A program made the translations under genes and the position numbers. From Alistipes sp. (lineage in GTDB: Bacteria > Bacteroidota > Bacteroidia > Bacteroidales > Rikenellaceae), in the NCBI GenBank assembly GCA_017398045.1, contig JAFQHI010000017.1, forward strand, positions 62,001-126,000: a stretch of DNA of 64,000 nucleotides, written 5' to 3'. Position 1 is the first letter of the stretch. Each line of letters begins with the position of its first letter. The notes beneath the pieces are model-generated. The model saw only the letters and a list, made by a program, of their open reading frames with translations, had not been told where the DNA came from and did not search any database. This document shows positions 27,609-37,600 of this stretch, piece by piece.

Positions 27609-29030
27609 ATGATTGACAGACAAGTTATAGCAAAAGAGATTGCGAAAATAAAGCAATTAAGGGAGATCTATGATGACTTGGCGAGTGACCCGAATCTTCA
27701 TGAAACAATAGAGGCATACCATAAGTGGCACGAAGTATCCTGCGTTGTATTTAGTCATTATTTTGATGAAAGTTGCAAAGAATATGAAAATTTCACCAAT
27801 GTAAATAACGATGCAAATGGTTGGGGACTAAATGCCAATTATCAGAAAATTCGCAGGGATTTCTGTGTACTAGTAGATAAATTGGAAAGAGGTGACTGGG
27901 GCGTAGAGAAGCAAACAATAGTTGCATCAACACACCTATCGGAATCTTCATCAAAAAAGCGAATTTTTATCAGCCACGCATCAAAAGACAAAGAATTGAT
28001 AGGTAAATTTGTAGATTCCCTATTCATCTTAGGGATGGGCATGGACTCTGAGATTATTGCCTATACTTCTCGCGAAGATACCGGTATCCCGGCAGGAGAA
28101 AGTATCCCGCAATTTATCCAAGACAACATTGCGTGTGCAGATATTGTTCTGTTGATGATTTCTGGTAGCTACAAGAATAGTGAAGTCTGTCTAAACGAGA
28201 TGGGGGCAGCGTGGGCACTGAATAAGCATATTATCCAGATTTTACTACCTAATACACCATTTGATAAATTAGGTTGGCTATGTTCATTGGATAAAGCCTT
28301 AAAAATAGATGATGCAGACTCGCTGGATGGTCTTTGCGAAGTATTCGCAGACAAACTGGATATAGGCATTAAGCCAACAGCATGGAATAGGAACAAGGAG
28401 GCATTTCTTTCTTACTGTTCAACACTCTCTCCATCGCTACTACCCACCATTATTGAGCCAGAAGTTGTAGAGGTTTTGGAAGACGATGTAGAAGAATTAG
28501 GTTTCTTGGATTATAGAGAGCGTTTAGATGAGGAAACTGTTAATGTAACCAACATATGTTCTACATTAACAGATGCCATGTTGGAGCATAATGAAATGCT
28601 TAATTCTAATACTCGAAAGCTACAAAGTCTAAATCCTTCATGTCCCAATATATCTCAAGCAAAGGGAATTATGATGGCAACAGCCAAAGGAATGGATAAT
28701 CTTTCTGTGATATTTGAGGATAATACTCCCCAATTACGATTATCGTTCTTTAATATGATAGACAGCGCCACAAAGATGAAGGCTCTTACAGCATTTGGGA
28801 ATGGAGAAACTATGGCAGAGGAGTGTACTGCAATAAGCGAGCTTCTTGTGGCAATTTCAGGAGTCAAAGCAAATATCGCCAGTTTTAAAGAATCCGTTGA
28901 CACATTGCCAAAAGCAGAACAAACTATCAATAAGGCAAAAAAGCGGCTCTCTAATAATTTGGCCAATATCATTGACGTATTGGATGAGTGCATCTCAAAA
29001 GGCCAAGATCTGCTAAGGAGTATATTATAA
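27609..29030 (+). CDS. TIR-domain protein, probable NAD-cleaving defence effector
   Basis: 473 residues. The TIR domain spans about 117-260: RIFISHASKDKE at the start, and the expected catalytic Glu197 in EVCLNEMGAAW. Residues 1-110 are a helical N-terminal domain with no recognised family. Residues 290-473 are helical and may oligomerise or sense. Bacterial TIR domains of this type usually hydrolyse NAD+ when triggered by phage. The gene follows the putAbiC-like gene closely and is followed by a stump of an ATPase gene, so the original operon may have had three genes. Confidence 0.85.
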   Translation: MIDRQVIAKEIAKIKQLREIYDDLASDPNLHETIEAYHKWHEVSCVVFSHYFDESCKEYENFTNVNNDANGWGLNANYQKIRRDFCVLVDKLERGDWGVEKQTIVASTHLSESSSKKRIFISHASKDKELIGKFVDSLFILGMGMDSEIIAYTSREDTGIPAGESIPQFIQDNIACADIVLLMISGSYKNSEVCLNEMGAAWALNKHIIQILLPNTPFDKLGWLCSLDKALKIDDADSLDGLCEVFADKLDIGIKPTAWNRNKEAFLSYCSTLSPSLLPTIIEPEVVEVLEDDVEELGFLDYRERLDEETVNVTNICSTLTDAMLEHNEMLNSNTRKLQSLNPSCPNISQAKGIMMATAKGMDNLSVIFEDNTPQLRLSFFNMIDSATKMKALTAFGNGETMAEECTAISELLVAISGVKANIASFKESVDTLPKAEQTINKAKKRLSNNLANIIDVLDECISKGQDLLRSIL

Positions 29031-29049
29031 CGCTAAGACACTGCTAAAC

Positions 29050-29127
29050 ATGAAACTACAACGACTACATGTTATAGGTTTTCGTAATATAGACGATTTG
29101 GACTTGGATTTATTAAGTAATAGTTGA
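29050..29127 (+). pseudogene. 5' stump of a RecF/SMC-like ATPase gene
   Basis: A 25-codon frame from ATG 29050 to TGA 29125-29127, 19 nt after the TIR gene. It encodes MKLQRLHVIGFRNIDDLDL and a few more residues. This is the standard N-terminus of RecF/OLD/SMC-type AAA ATPases (first beta strands, with the FRN motif before the Walker A region). Everything after is missing, replaced by the Fic gene 19 nt downstream. I read it as a deletion remnant of a third operon gene. Confidence 0.6.
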
Positions 29128-29145
29128 CAAGTAACGATTAGGATT

Positions 29146-30021
29146 ATGACCAAAATATCCATTCGATTTTATAATGACCGTGAGGTGCGAGCTGTTTGGG
29201 ATGAGGAAAAATCCAAATGGTGGTTCTCGGTACTTGATATTGTCGGGGTGCTGAACGACCAAGACGACTATCAGAAAAACCGCAACTACTGGAAATATCT
29301 CAAAACAAAGCTCAAAGGTGAGAATAGCGAACTGGTTAGTGGCACTAACCAGTTGAAATTACTTGCGCCTGATGGCAAGCGACGACTTGCTGATGTCCTC
29401 GACTACGATGGCGTTCTGCTCCTCGCAAAGAGTTTTCCAAACGCCCGTGCAATGCGTTTTGTCGAGTGGTTTACCAATAGCGACGAGACGATTGACGGCA
29501 AGAGCAAGTCGAAGGCCTATGCCCTCTTCGAGAGTAGTCTAATCGACAACATCGAGGTCGGCACGGTCAAAGGCTTGCAACAGATTCACGCCTACCTGTT
29601 TGGTGGTTTGTACGATTTTGCCGGTCAGATTCGTATGGTGAATATCGCCAAGGGTGGTTTTCAGTTTGCGATGGCGCAATTCCTTCCGCAGACACTCGCA
29701 ACAATCGAGCAGATGCCCGAAACGACTTTCGAGGAGATTGCCGGCAAATATGTCGAGATGAACATCGCCCACCCGTTCCGTGAGGGTAATGGGCGTGCAG
29801 CTCGTATTTGGCTCGATTTGATGCTCAAAAAACAGTTGCGGAAATGCGTTGATTGGAGCAAGATTGACAAAAAAGACTACTTGAATGCCATGCAAAAGAG
29901 TGTTGCCGACTCGTCGGATATTAAGCGACTTTTGCAATCAGCTTTGACCGACAAAATCAACGACCGCGAAACCTTTATGAAGGGTATTGACTACTCGTAC
30001 TACTACGAGCAGGAGGAGTAA
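29146..30021 (+). CDS. Fic-family AMPylase with N-terminal Bro-N-like domain
   Basis: 291 residues. Residues 1-110 resemble the Bro-N/phage antirepressor-type DNA-binding domain ([15 protein letters not shown], then [11 protein letters not shown]). Residues 125-275 are a Fic domain with the complete active-site motif [12 protein letters not shown] (His209). Fic enzymes transfer AMP or similar groups to target hydroxyls. No class I antitoxin gene is adjacent. A C-terminal SYYYEQ loosely resembles the inhibitory S/TxxxE motif of class III Fic proteins, so autoinhibition is possible. DNA-binding plus AMPylation suggests a self-regulated toxin or stress effector. Confidence 0.85.
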   Translation: MTKISIRFYNDREVRAVWDEEKSKWWFSVLDIVGVLNDQDDYQKNRNYWKYLKTKLKGENSELVSGTNQLKLLAPDGKRRLADVLDYDGVLLLAKSFPNARAMRFVEWFTNSDETIDGKSKSKAYALFESSLIDNIEVGTVKGLQQIHAYLFGGLYDFAGQIRMVNIAKGGFQFAMAQFLPQTLATIEQMPETTFEEIAGKYVEMNIAHPFREGNGRAARIWLDLMLKKQLRKCVDWSKIDKKDYLNAMQKSVADSSDIKRLLQSALTDKINDRETFMKGIDYSYYYEQEE

Positions 30022-30189
30022 CAAAATAGCTGAAATCACCTCGAGACCCGCCCGAAATTACCCTCTAAACTTCGGTGGGGAAACGGTTAGAAATAGGAGC
30101 TTTCAGATTGTGATTCTTTTTCACAAACCGACTGCAAATAGTTGAAGAATAGAGAATTATATCGAGTTCAAGCAAAGTGGTACCACACA

Positions 30190-30219
30190 AGCGACCTGCT
30201 TTCGCAGGTCGCTTTTTTT
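30190..30219 (+). terminator. intrinsic terminator
   Basis: AGCGACCTGC, loop TTTC, GCAGGTCGCT, then a run of seven T. A textbook rho-independent terminator about 170 nt after the Fic gene. Confidence 0.9.
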
Positions 30220-30615
30220 GTGTTTATTTATCCGCCAGCCACCAATATTACGAGGGATATCGGTTCGTCATAACAGGACCGACGAGCAACCTCTTTCCAA
30301 TCGACCATCATTCAGCTAACAAGCCGGGGGCGCGTAGGCTTGTCAGCCACCGGGGAACCATGTCTCGGCGAATGCCTCGATCAAGCCATCGTGCGCCTGT
30401 TTGCATCGATACAACACGAGCGAAAAACCGACAAAACCGCCCCATAGCAAGCTGCTCTTTCGAGCCACACGCCCTTTTTTCGGCTTTCTAACACCATCTA
30501 TCGGTCCCCTACCCTCCAAAGTCGGGAGGATTTTGCGACTTCATTCATTAGATATCAGCTTATGCAAAAATAAAAAAGTATTGGGACCATATATGTTAAA
30601 TAACAAATAAATAAT

Positions 30616-30623
30616 TACCTTTA
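30616..30623 (+). promoter_or_regulatory. probable -7 box of the hsd operon (TACCTTTA)
   Basis: One mismatch to TAnnTTTG, 20 nt before the hsdM start. The sequence TACCTTTG occurs in the same relation to hsdR. No good -33 element is visible. Confidence 0.45.
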
Positions 30624-30642
30624 CTACAAAATTTCAACTACT

Positions 30643-32154
30643 ATGGCTAAACTCAATACAGCAGATATCGGTTTTGAAGATCAGATTTGGAAGGCGGCGG
30701 ATAAGATGCGCGGCAATCTCGACGCGTCGGAGTATAAATCCGTGGTGCTTGGTCTTATCTTTTTGAAGTATATTTCGGATAAGTTCGAGGCTCGCTACCA
30801 GGCACTTATCGATGAGGGCGAAGGCTTCGAGGAGGACAAGGACGAGTACACCGCCGAGAACATCTTCTATGTCCCTACGGAGGCGCGTTGGTCGGTTATC
30901 GCTGCGGCGGCTCATACGCCCGAGATTGGCACTACCATCGACAACGCTATGCGTGCCATTGAGAAGGAGAACCGCCGCCTGAAAGATATTCTCCCCAAGA
31001 ACTTCGCACGCCCCGAGTTGGACAAGCGTCGCTTGGGCGATGTGGTCGATCTGTTCACCAATATCAAGATGCACGAGCACGGCGACTCGAAGGATATCCT
31101 CGGTCGTGCCTACGAATACTGCCTCTCGAAATTTGCCGAGGCGGAGGGCAAGCTGGCGGGCGAATTTTACACCCCTGCCTGCATCGTCAAGACACTTGTC
31201 CATGTTTTGGAACCCTACCGAGGGCGTGTCTATGACCCTTGCTGCGGCTCGGGCGGTATGTTTGTGCAGTCGGCAAAGTTTATCGAGAGCCACGCCGGCA
31301 ATATCAACCAAATCTCGGTCTATGGTCAGGACTCCAACCCCACCACCTGGAAGATGGCGCAGATGAACTTGGCTATTCGTGGCATCGAGGCAGACCTCGG
31401 ACAGTATAATGCCGACACCTTCTTCAATGACTGCCATCCGACCTTGAAGGCGGACTTTGTCTTGGCAAACCCACCTTTCAATTTGAGCGATTGGGGCGCA
31501 GACAAACTCGCTGACGATGTGCGCTGGAAGTTCGGCACACCACCGAATGGCAACGCCAACTTCGCGTGGATTCAGCACATCATCCACCACCTTGCACCTG
31601 CGGGCCGTGCGGGCGTTGTGCTTGCCAATGGCTCACTGTCGAGCCAGAGCGGTGGCGAGGGCGAAATCCGCAAACGATTGGTCGAGGCAGGCCTGGTCGA
31701 TTGCATTGTCGCTATGCCGTCGCAGTTGTTCTATACGACACAGATACCCGTCTCGATTTGGTTTTTCAATAAGGCGAAGAAGCAGAAGGGCAAAACGCTG
31801 TTTATCGATGCCCGCAACCTCGGCACGATGGTTACGCGCAAACTGCGTGAGCTGACCGATGGCGCGGAGGGCGATATTATGCGTATTGCCAATACCTACA
31901 AGGCATTTACCGAGGGTACGCTTGCCGATGAAAAGGGCTACTGCGCGGTAGTGGATATCGCCAAGATTCAGGAGCAGGATTTTATCCTCACCCCGGGCCG
32001 CTATGTAGGCATTGCCGAGCAGGAGCAGGACAGCGAACCCTTCGAGGAGAAGATGTCGCGCCTTACGGGCGAACTCGCCACCCTCTTTGAGCAGTCGCAC
32101 ACCCTCGAAACCGAAATCAAAAAACAACTCGAAAGTATTGGGTATAAATTATAA
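30643..32154 (+). CDS. hsdM: type I restriction-modification DNA methyltransferase subunit
   Basis: 503-residue N6-adenine methyltransferase subunit of a type I system. An N-terminal helical domain (about 1-140) is followed by the AdoMet domain with motif I DPCCGSGGMF (near residue 197) and catalytic motif IV NPPF (Asn276). A C-terminal helical part should bind the specificity subunit. All catalytic motifs are intact. The specificity gene and the nuclease gene lie downstream, separated by two accessory genes. Because hsdR is broken, the methylase may now act alone if the odd specificity subunit works. Confidence 0.95.
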   Translation: MAKLNTADIGFEDQIWKAADKMRGNLDASEYKSVVLGLIFLKYISDKFEARYQALIDEGEGFEEDKDEYTAENIFYVPTEARWSVIAAAAHTPEIGTTIDNAMRAIEKENRRLKDILPKNFARPELDKRRLGDVVDLFTNIKMHEHGDSKDILGRAYEYCLSKFAEAEGKLAGEFYTPACIVKTLVHVLEPYRGRVYDPCCGSGGMFVQSAKFIESHAGNINQISVYGQDSNPTTWKMAQMNLAIRGIEADLGQYNADTFFNDCHPTLKADFVLANPPFNLSDWGADKLADDVRWKFGTPPNGNANFAWIQHIIHHLAPAGRAGVVLANGSLSSQSGGEGEIRKRLVEAGLVDCIVAMPSQLFYTTQIPVSIWFFNKAKKQKGKTLFIDARNLGTMVTRKLRELTDGAEGDIMRIANTYKAFTEGTLADEKGYCAVVDIAKIQEQDFILTPGRYVGIAEQEQDSEPFEEKMSRLTGELATLFEQSHTLETEIKKQLESIGYKL

Positions 32155-32159
32155 AAGAT

Positions 32160-33011
32160 ATGGCACTATTCTCTGAAAGATATGGTTATGTTAAGGTCTC
32201 GGATGTGATTATTCGCGAAGAAATTACCCCCGATATCAGAAACGGCATATGTAATTGTTTTGATCTATTAGAGAGAGTATATAGAAAGTGTGGATATAAC
32301 ATTCTAGACAATCCGATTATCTCTATTCACAAGGAGGTTTGGGCTTACTATTTCAATAAACGCTCATCTGAATTTAGATTTGGGCGAGATATTATTATCG
32401 AATACATCCAGAACCCTGCTGTAAAGTGGTATGAAGTATTAGATATTGTAGAGTTCGTTATTAAGTATATGCATATGCACGAACGCGATGCTAAAGTTGC
32501 ATACAAGCATTCTCCGGTAGATTTATTTGCAGCGTTACTCAATCAAGAATTCGAACGATTGCATTTTGCTTATCGAATCGTGAATTATGAGATTGTAGAG
32601 ATAACATCCAAGCAAGAGATAAAAGCCATAGAAAGTGCTATTGCAAACTCTCAACACAATGTAAAAATGCACCTTAATAGTGCATTAGAAAAATATGCGC
32701 TACGTCCCAATGGCGACTATCGCAACTCGATTAAGGAATCGATATCTGCCGTCGAAGCATTTTGTAGAGAAAAGACTGGAGAAAGCACTCTTGGCAAGGC
32801 GTTAAGCAAATTAGAGAAGAAGAATATCATTCTTCCGCCCTCACTCAAAGCTGCCTTTAGCAAACTATACGAATATACCAACCACGCAGATACAGGAATC
32901 AGGCACGCCTTAATGGATGATGATGGCAAATATACTCCTACCGCAGACGAAGCCTTGTTTATGTTGGTGTCTTGTTCTGCATTTATTAACTATTTAGAGA
33001 GTAAATCGTAA
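32160..33011 (+). CDS. AbiJ-N-terminal-domain protein with HEPN-like C-terminus
   Basis: 283 residues, 5 nt after hsdM. It opens with MALFSERYGY and continues as an AbiJ_NTD4-like domain (to about residue 150). The C-terminal part (about 170-283) has the repeat-apolipoprotein-like HEPN pattern: SIKESISAVEAFCRE, ALSKLEKK, AFSKLYEYTNHAD, then GIRHALMD. Arg-His in the last motif may belong to an R-x4-H-type RNase site, but the spacing is not canonical. Proteins of this kind occur inside type I R-M operons as added abortive-infection effectors. RNase activity is inferred, not shown. Confidence 0.7.
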   Translation: MALFSERYGYVKVSDVIIREEITPDIRNGICNCFDLLERVYRKCGYNILDNPIISIHKEVWAYYFNKRSSEFRFGRDIIIEYIQNPAVKWYEVLDIVEFVIKYMHMHERDAKVAYKHSPVDLFAALLNQEFERLHFAYRIVNYEIVEITSKQEIKAIESAIANSQHNVKMHLNSALEKYALRPNGDYRNSIKESISAVEAFCREKTGESTLGKALSKLEKKNIILPPSLKAAFSKLYEYTNHADTGIRHALMDDDGKYTPTADEALFMLVSCSAFINYLESKS

Positions 33012-33706
33012 TGTGTACATGGGGACTTTCTGAATGGGGCGATGTTGCCAATATCATAATAGCTGTTGCATCGGTAGCGACGGCTATTGTGACGGCCATT
33101 GTGCTTTGCAAACAGCATAGATTGCAGAAAGAGCAGCTTATCGCTCAACAGCAAGAGCATCAGCCCAAATTCTATTTCAAACGCTATGATGACCGATTAG
33201 AGATTTGCAATAAAGGCACCGCATTGACAGAGCCTATTTACTTTGAAATCTGCTCGATACTCTATATCAGAACCACCATCCTCGAAAACCATTTATTGCA
33301 GGATTACATCCATTGCTGCCCAATTCGCACCTATGGAGAGTGTAAGTGCCAAGAAGAATTAGAGGGCATTGTGGCAATTTGTCCTTGCGACAAGGATGTA
33401 AGAACCGCCTTTCACGCTTTAACCAAGCGAGTTTATGATAGCCTATATAATGAAGTGGCACCCAAAACACCTCGAATGACCCAAATTCATGTGATTGAAT
33501 CCGATTTAATAAAGATCAAATACACCGACATATATAGCAAACAACATACACTCTATTATCACGATTCGATGCAGATAGACGAGGATACTTACGCCTATTA
33601 TCAACAAATTCGCTTGCATTCCAACTACAAACCAAGTAGCATAAAAGAGTGCGATGTTTCTATGATTATTGATGATGTATTGTTGTTTCGCTTCACAAAG
33701 ATGTAA
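33011..33706 (+). CDS. uncharacterised membrane-anchored protein in hsd operon
   Basis: 231 residues, not recognised. A single N-terminal transmembrane helix (about residues 13-35, rich in Val/Ala/Ile) is followed by a short coiled coil (KQHRLQKEQLIAQQQEH). The rest is a probably cytoplasmic beta-rich domain with many Cys (for example CCPIRTYGECKCQEEL and ICPCDKD) that could bind metal. Its start codon shares one base with the stop of the AbiJ-like gene, and its end is 2 nt from the specificity gene, so it is fully embedded in the operon. The membrane-plus-cytoplasmic-sensor plan is like other defence accessory proteins. Confidence 0.6.
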   Translation: MCTWGLSEWGDVANIIIAVASVATAIVTAIVLCKQHRLQKEQLIAQQQEHQPKFYFKRYDDRLEICNKGTALTEPIYFEICSILYIRTTILENHLLQDYIHCCPIRTYGECKCQEELEGIVAICPCDKDVRTAFHALTKRVYDSLYNEVAPKTPRMTQIHVIESDLIKIKYTDIYSKQHTLYYHDSMQIDEDTYAYYQQIRLHSNYKPSSIKECDVSMIIDDVLLFRFTKM

Positions 33707-33708
33707 TT

Positions 33709-34641
33709 ATGACCGAGTGGAAAACATATAAGTTGGGGGACATAGCCAAATTTCAAACGGGTAAACTCAACTCCAATGCAGCGATAGAAAATGGCAAATA
33801 TCCATTTTTTACATGCTCTCCGAATACATTAGCGATAGACAACTATGCATATGACAAAGAGGCTATATTGCTTGCGGGTAACAACGCAGAAGGCAACTTT
33901 TCAATAAAATACTACAAAGGTAAGTTTAATGCATATCAACGAACATATATTATTGAAACATTTAATGATGTATGTGATATTAAGTTCTTGTTTTATGCAC
34001 TAAAAATATGTTTGCAACGATTTAAGTTGATGTCGCAAGGTACATCTACAAAGTTTTTGACCGCAGTCATCTTGAATTACCTTTTACAGAATCGAGTCTT
34101 GGAAATGATTTCAAAGCCTTATATGGATAGAGAGAATTTCGCAAATCATAATTCATCTACATCAGAAAATGGTAAGGTTTGTATGATTTATAGTAATGAT
34201 ACGATATACCATCATTTTGATCTGAAATTACCTAAAAAGTCTTCAATGTATAAGAAAGATGGAATATTGTATATTAAAAATCCAAACTATACTTTGAGAT
34301 TCTCACATAACTTTAGTGGGTTTAATTCCGTTACACCTATTGGATTTGAGAATTTGTATTTAAACATGAATGTCTTTGATGCTTGTGTTTACGAGTTTAG
34401 CCCTACCATTGAAATAAAACTTAATCCGTTATATTTTCTTATAGGCAAAAACTGGAAATATATGAATTGGATAGATCTTATAGGCGAAAAGTTTGGAAGC
34501 CATTTTTCATTTAAACACTTTTTAAAAGAGATTGGCTACGAAATAGCACTAACTAATTATATGCTACTTTCCAATAAACAGCCCAAACAATTGGCGAAAC
34601 AACAAGTGATAGCAACAATAAGGGAAACAGAGATTTCATGA
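33709..34641 (+). CDS. hsdS: half-size, chimeric type I specificity subunit
   Basis: 310 residues. Residues 1-115 are a normal HsdS target-recognition domain (WKTYKLGDIAKFQTGK, then FLFYALKICLQRFK and STKFLTAVILN). The usual continuation, a Pro-rich LPPLxEQ motif and the coiled-coil spacer before a second recognition domain, is missing. Instead residues 120-310 form an unrelated segment (IYHHFDLKLPKKSSM, YMNWIDLIGEKFGSHFSF) that I cannot assign. It may be a fusion formed by a deletion joining hsdS to another gene. Canonical HsdS proteins are about 380-480 residues with two recognition domains. DNA specificity may be lost or altered. Confidence 0.6.
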   Translation: MTEWKTYKLGDIAKFQTGKLNSNAAIENGKYPFFTCSPNTLAIDNYAYDKEAILLAGNNAEGNFSIKYYKGKFNAYQRTYIIETFNDVCDIKFLFYALKICLQRFKLMSQGTSTKFLTAVILNYLLQNRVLEMISKPYMDRENFANHNSSTSENGKVCMIYSNDTIYHHFDLKLPKKSSMYKKDGILYIKNPNYTLRFSHNFSGFNSVTPIGFENLYLNMNVFDACVYEFSPTIEIKLNPLYFLIGKNWKYMNWIDLIGEKFGSHFSFKHFLKEIGYEIALTNYMLLSNKQPKQLAKQQVIATIRETEIS

Positions 34642-34664
34642 AATCAGAATAATCATTACCTTTG
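34634..34664 (+). promoter_or_regulatory. promoter of hsdR (TTTC-N19-TACCTTTG)
   Basis: -7 box TACCTTTG at 34657-34664 is a perfect TAnnTTTG match. A near-consensus -33 box TTTC at 34634-34637 lies 19 nt upstream. The ATG of hsdR is 22 nt downstream. The nuclease gene therefore has its own promoter. Confidence 0.6.
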
Positions 34665-34686
34665 TAACAACTAACCGTCAGAAGAT

Positions 34687-37600
34687 ATGCACTTTACCGA
34701 GGCACATTTTGAGCATGCGATATTGGAGTTGATGCGTGATACGCTGGGCTACGAATACGTCTATGGCCCAAGCGTGGAGCGCGAATACACCGAGCCGTTG
34801 CACATCGACCTGGTGCAGCAGTCGCTCTATGCCATCAACCCTACCCTGCCCCACGAGGCGATGGAGGAGGCAATCTCGAAGATTCGCACCATCGAGAGTG
34901 GCTCGCTTGTGCAGCGCAACGAGGTGTTCCACGACTATCTGCAAAATGGGGTCGAGGTTAACTATTTTGACGGTAAAGAGCAGTGCGCAACGCGCGTAAA
35001 GCTCATAGACTACGACACGCCCCTGCGCAACAACTTCACGGTGGCCAACCAATGAACCGTAGAGGAGCATTCGGTACGCCGTGCCGACATCGTGGTATTT
35101 GTAAATGGTTTGCCGTTAGTGGTTGTGGAGCTGAAATCGCCCTCGCGCGAGAATACCGATGTCTCGGAGGCCTACGCCCAGTTGCGCAACTATATGATTG
35201 AGATACCGTCGCTCTTTGTCTATAACGCATTCTGCGTGATGAGCGATATGGCGACCTCGAAAGCAGGCACGATAACCGCCGGCGAGGACCGCTTTATGGA
35301 GTGGAAAACCATTGACGGCACGAGCGAAATACACCGCTACGCAGCCTTCGATGTGTTGTTCTCGGGCATGTTCGACAAGGTGCGTCTGATCGAGATTTTG
35401 CGCGGGTTCATCTGCTTCTCGAAAGAGGAAAAGCAACCTGCAAAAATCCTGGCGGGGTATCATCAGTTCTTCGCGGTGCGTAAGGCGGTAAACTCGGTAG
35501 CCGAGGCGACACAGACCGATGGCAAGGGCGGTGTATTTTGGCATACGCAAGGCTCGGGAAAGTCGCTCTCGATGGTCTTCTTCGCCAAGCGGTTGCAGGA
35601 GGCGGTATCGTCGCCCACAATCGTCATCCTCACCGACCGAAACGACCTCGACGGGCAGCTATACCGTCAGTTTGCCAAGTGTGCCGACTTCCTGCGCCAA
35701 ACCCCGATTCAGGCCGAGAGCCGCAAGCACCTCGGCGACCTGCTGCGAGAGAGAGAGGCAAACGGCATATTCTTTACCACGATGCAGAAGTTCGAGGAGA
35801 GCGAAGAGCCCCTCTCGACACGCCGAAACATCGTAGTAATTGCTGACGAGGCGCACCGCAGCCAGTACGGACTGACCGAGAAAATCGACAGCGAAGGTCG
35901 TGTGAAGGTAGGAGCAGCACGCCGCGTGCGCAACTCGCTGCCAAATGCCACCTACATAGGTTTTACGGGTACGCCGATTTCGCAGAAAGACCGCTCGACA
36001 CGCGAGGTGTTCGGCGACTACATCGATGTTTACGATATGACGCAGGCGGTGGCCGATGGTGCTACACGCCCCGTCTTCTACGAAAGTCGCGTGATAAACC
36101 TGCACCTCGACGAGGCAACGCTCCGCCGCATAGACGACGAGTACGAGGCGATGGCCGATGAGGCGGAGGAGTACGCAATCGAGAAGAGCAAGCGCGAGTT
36201 GGGGCGTCTTGATTCGATACTCGGAGCAGACGAGACGATAGATTCGCTCGTTGGCGATATCCTCGACCACTACGAGAACTACCGCCAATATGAGCAGACG
36301 GGTAAGGCAATGATTGTTGCCTACTCCCGCCCGATAGCGATGAAAATTTACCGTCGCATCTTGGAGTTGCGCCCTGCATGGACCGAAAAGTTGGCGGTGG
36401 TGATGACTTCGGGCAACAAAGACCCCGAGGAGTGGCGTGCGGTAATCGGCAACGATGCCCACAAAAAGGAGCTTGAAAAGCGATTTAAGGATAACGACAG
36501 CCCGCTGAAAGTGGTGATTGTGGTGGATATGTGGCTCACGGGATTTGATGTGCCGTCGCTCTCGACAATGTACGTCTATAAGCCGATGACGGGACACAAC
36601 CTGATGCAGGCCATTGCGCGTGTAAACCGTGTGTTTGGCGACAAGCAGGGCGGCTTGGTGGTCGATTATGTGGGCATTGCCTCGGCACTCAAACAGGCGA
36701 TGAACGACTACACCATTCGTGACCGCAAAAACTACGGCGATACCGATATTTCGAAGACCGCCTATCCCGAATTTCAGAAAAAGTTGGAGGTGTGTCGCGA
36801 CCTGTTGCACGGCTTCGACTACTCGGCATTCTATGGCGAGTCGGATATGGCGCGAGCTGTGGCGATTGCGGGTGGTGTCGATTTCCTGCAAGCCCCGGAG
36901 CGCGCGGAAACGAAGCAATTATACATCAAAGAGGCGTTGTTGCTCCGTCAGTCGTTGTCGCTGTGTCAGAGCCTTTTGCAGCGCGAGGAGCGACTGGAGG
37001 CTGCCTACTTCGAGGCGGTGCGCACCCTGCTGACGCGCGTGGAGGGCAAGGGTAAGATTTCGTTCCGCGAGATTAACGAGCGCATCAACGAACTGCTCAA
37101 ACAGAGCATCAAGAGCGAAGGTGTGATAAACCTCTTCTCGGACATCAAGGAGGAGTTCTCAATTTTCGACCCGAAATTCTTGGAGGAGATAGCGCAGATG
37201 AAGCAGAAAAACTTTGCTGTGGAGTTGTTGCGTAAGTTGATAGCCGAGCAGATACGAGTTTATCAGCGCACCAACACCGTGCGCGCCGAGAAGTTCTCCG
37301 AGATTTTGGCAAATGCGATGAGTAACTACCTCAAAGGTTTGCTTACCAATGAGGAGGTTATTGAGGAACTGTTGAAGACCGCACGAGCGATCGTCAGTGG
37401 TGAGGAAGAGAGCAAGAAACTCAACCTCACGACCGAGGAGTTGGCCTTCTACGATGCTATCACCAAGCCCGAGGCGGTGCAGGATTTCTATACAAATGAG
37501 CAACTTATCGCCATCACGCGCGAATTGACTGATGCACTACGCACAAATAAGACCATAGACTGGACAATGAAGGAGAGTGCCCGTGCCGGTATGCGCCGCA

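Larger units (their letters stand above)
30022..30642. other. intergenic region between Fic and hsdM
   Basis: Apart from the terminator at 30190-30219 I find no gene. The middle (30300-30480) is more GC-rich than its surroundings and has a hairpin with arms ACAAGCC (30319-30325) and GGCTTGT (30337-30343). It may be a relic of another element. A 104-codon frame at 30177-30491 begins in the terminator and is not protein-like. The last 50 nt carry the hsdM promoter. Confidence 0.4.

Noticed and set aside
30177-30491. 104-codon plus-strand frame after the Fic gene
   Set aside because: It begins inside a rho-independent terminator and is rich in Arg/Ser/His with no recognisable domain.
30634-31590. 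318-codon minus-strand frame opposite hsdM
   Set aside because: The sense strand encodes intact methyltransferase motifs; the antisense translation has no family pattern.
35053-35055. TGA in hsdR as a recoded codon (selenocysteine or programmed readthrough)
   Set aside because: No SECIS-like hairpin is evident next to the stop, and relatives have an aromatic residue at this position; a point mutation is simpler.
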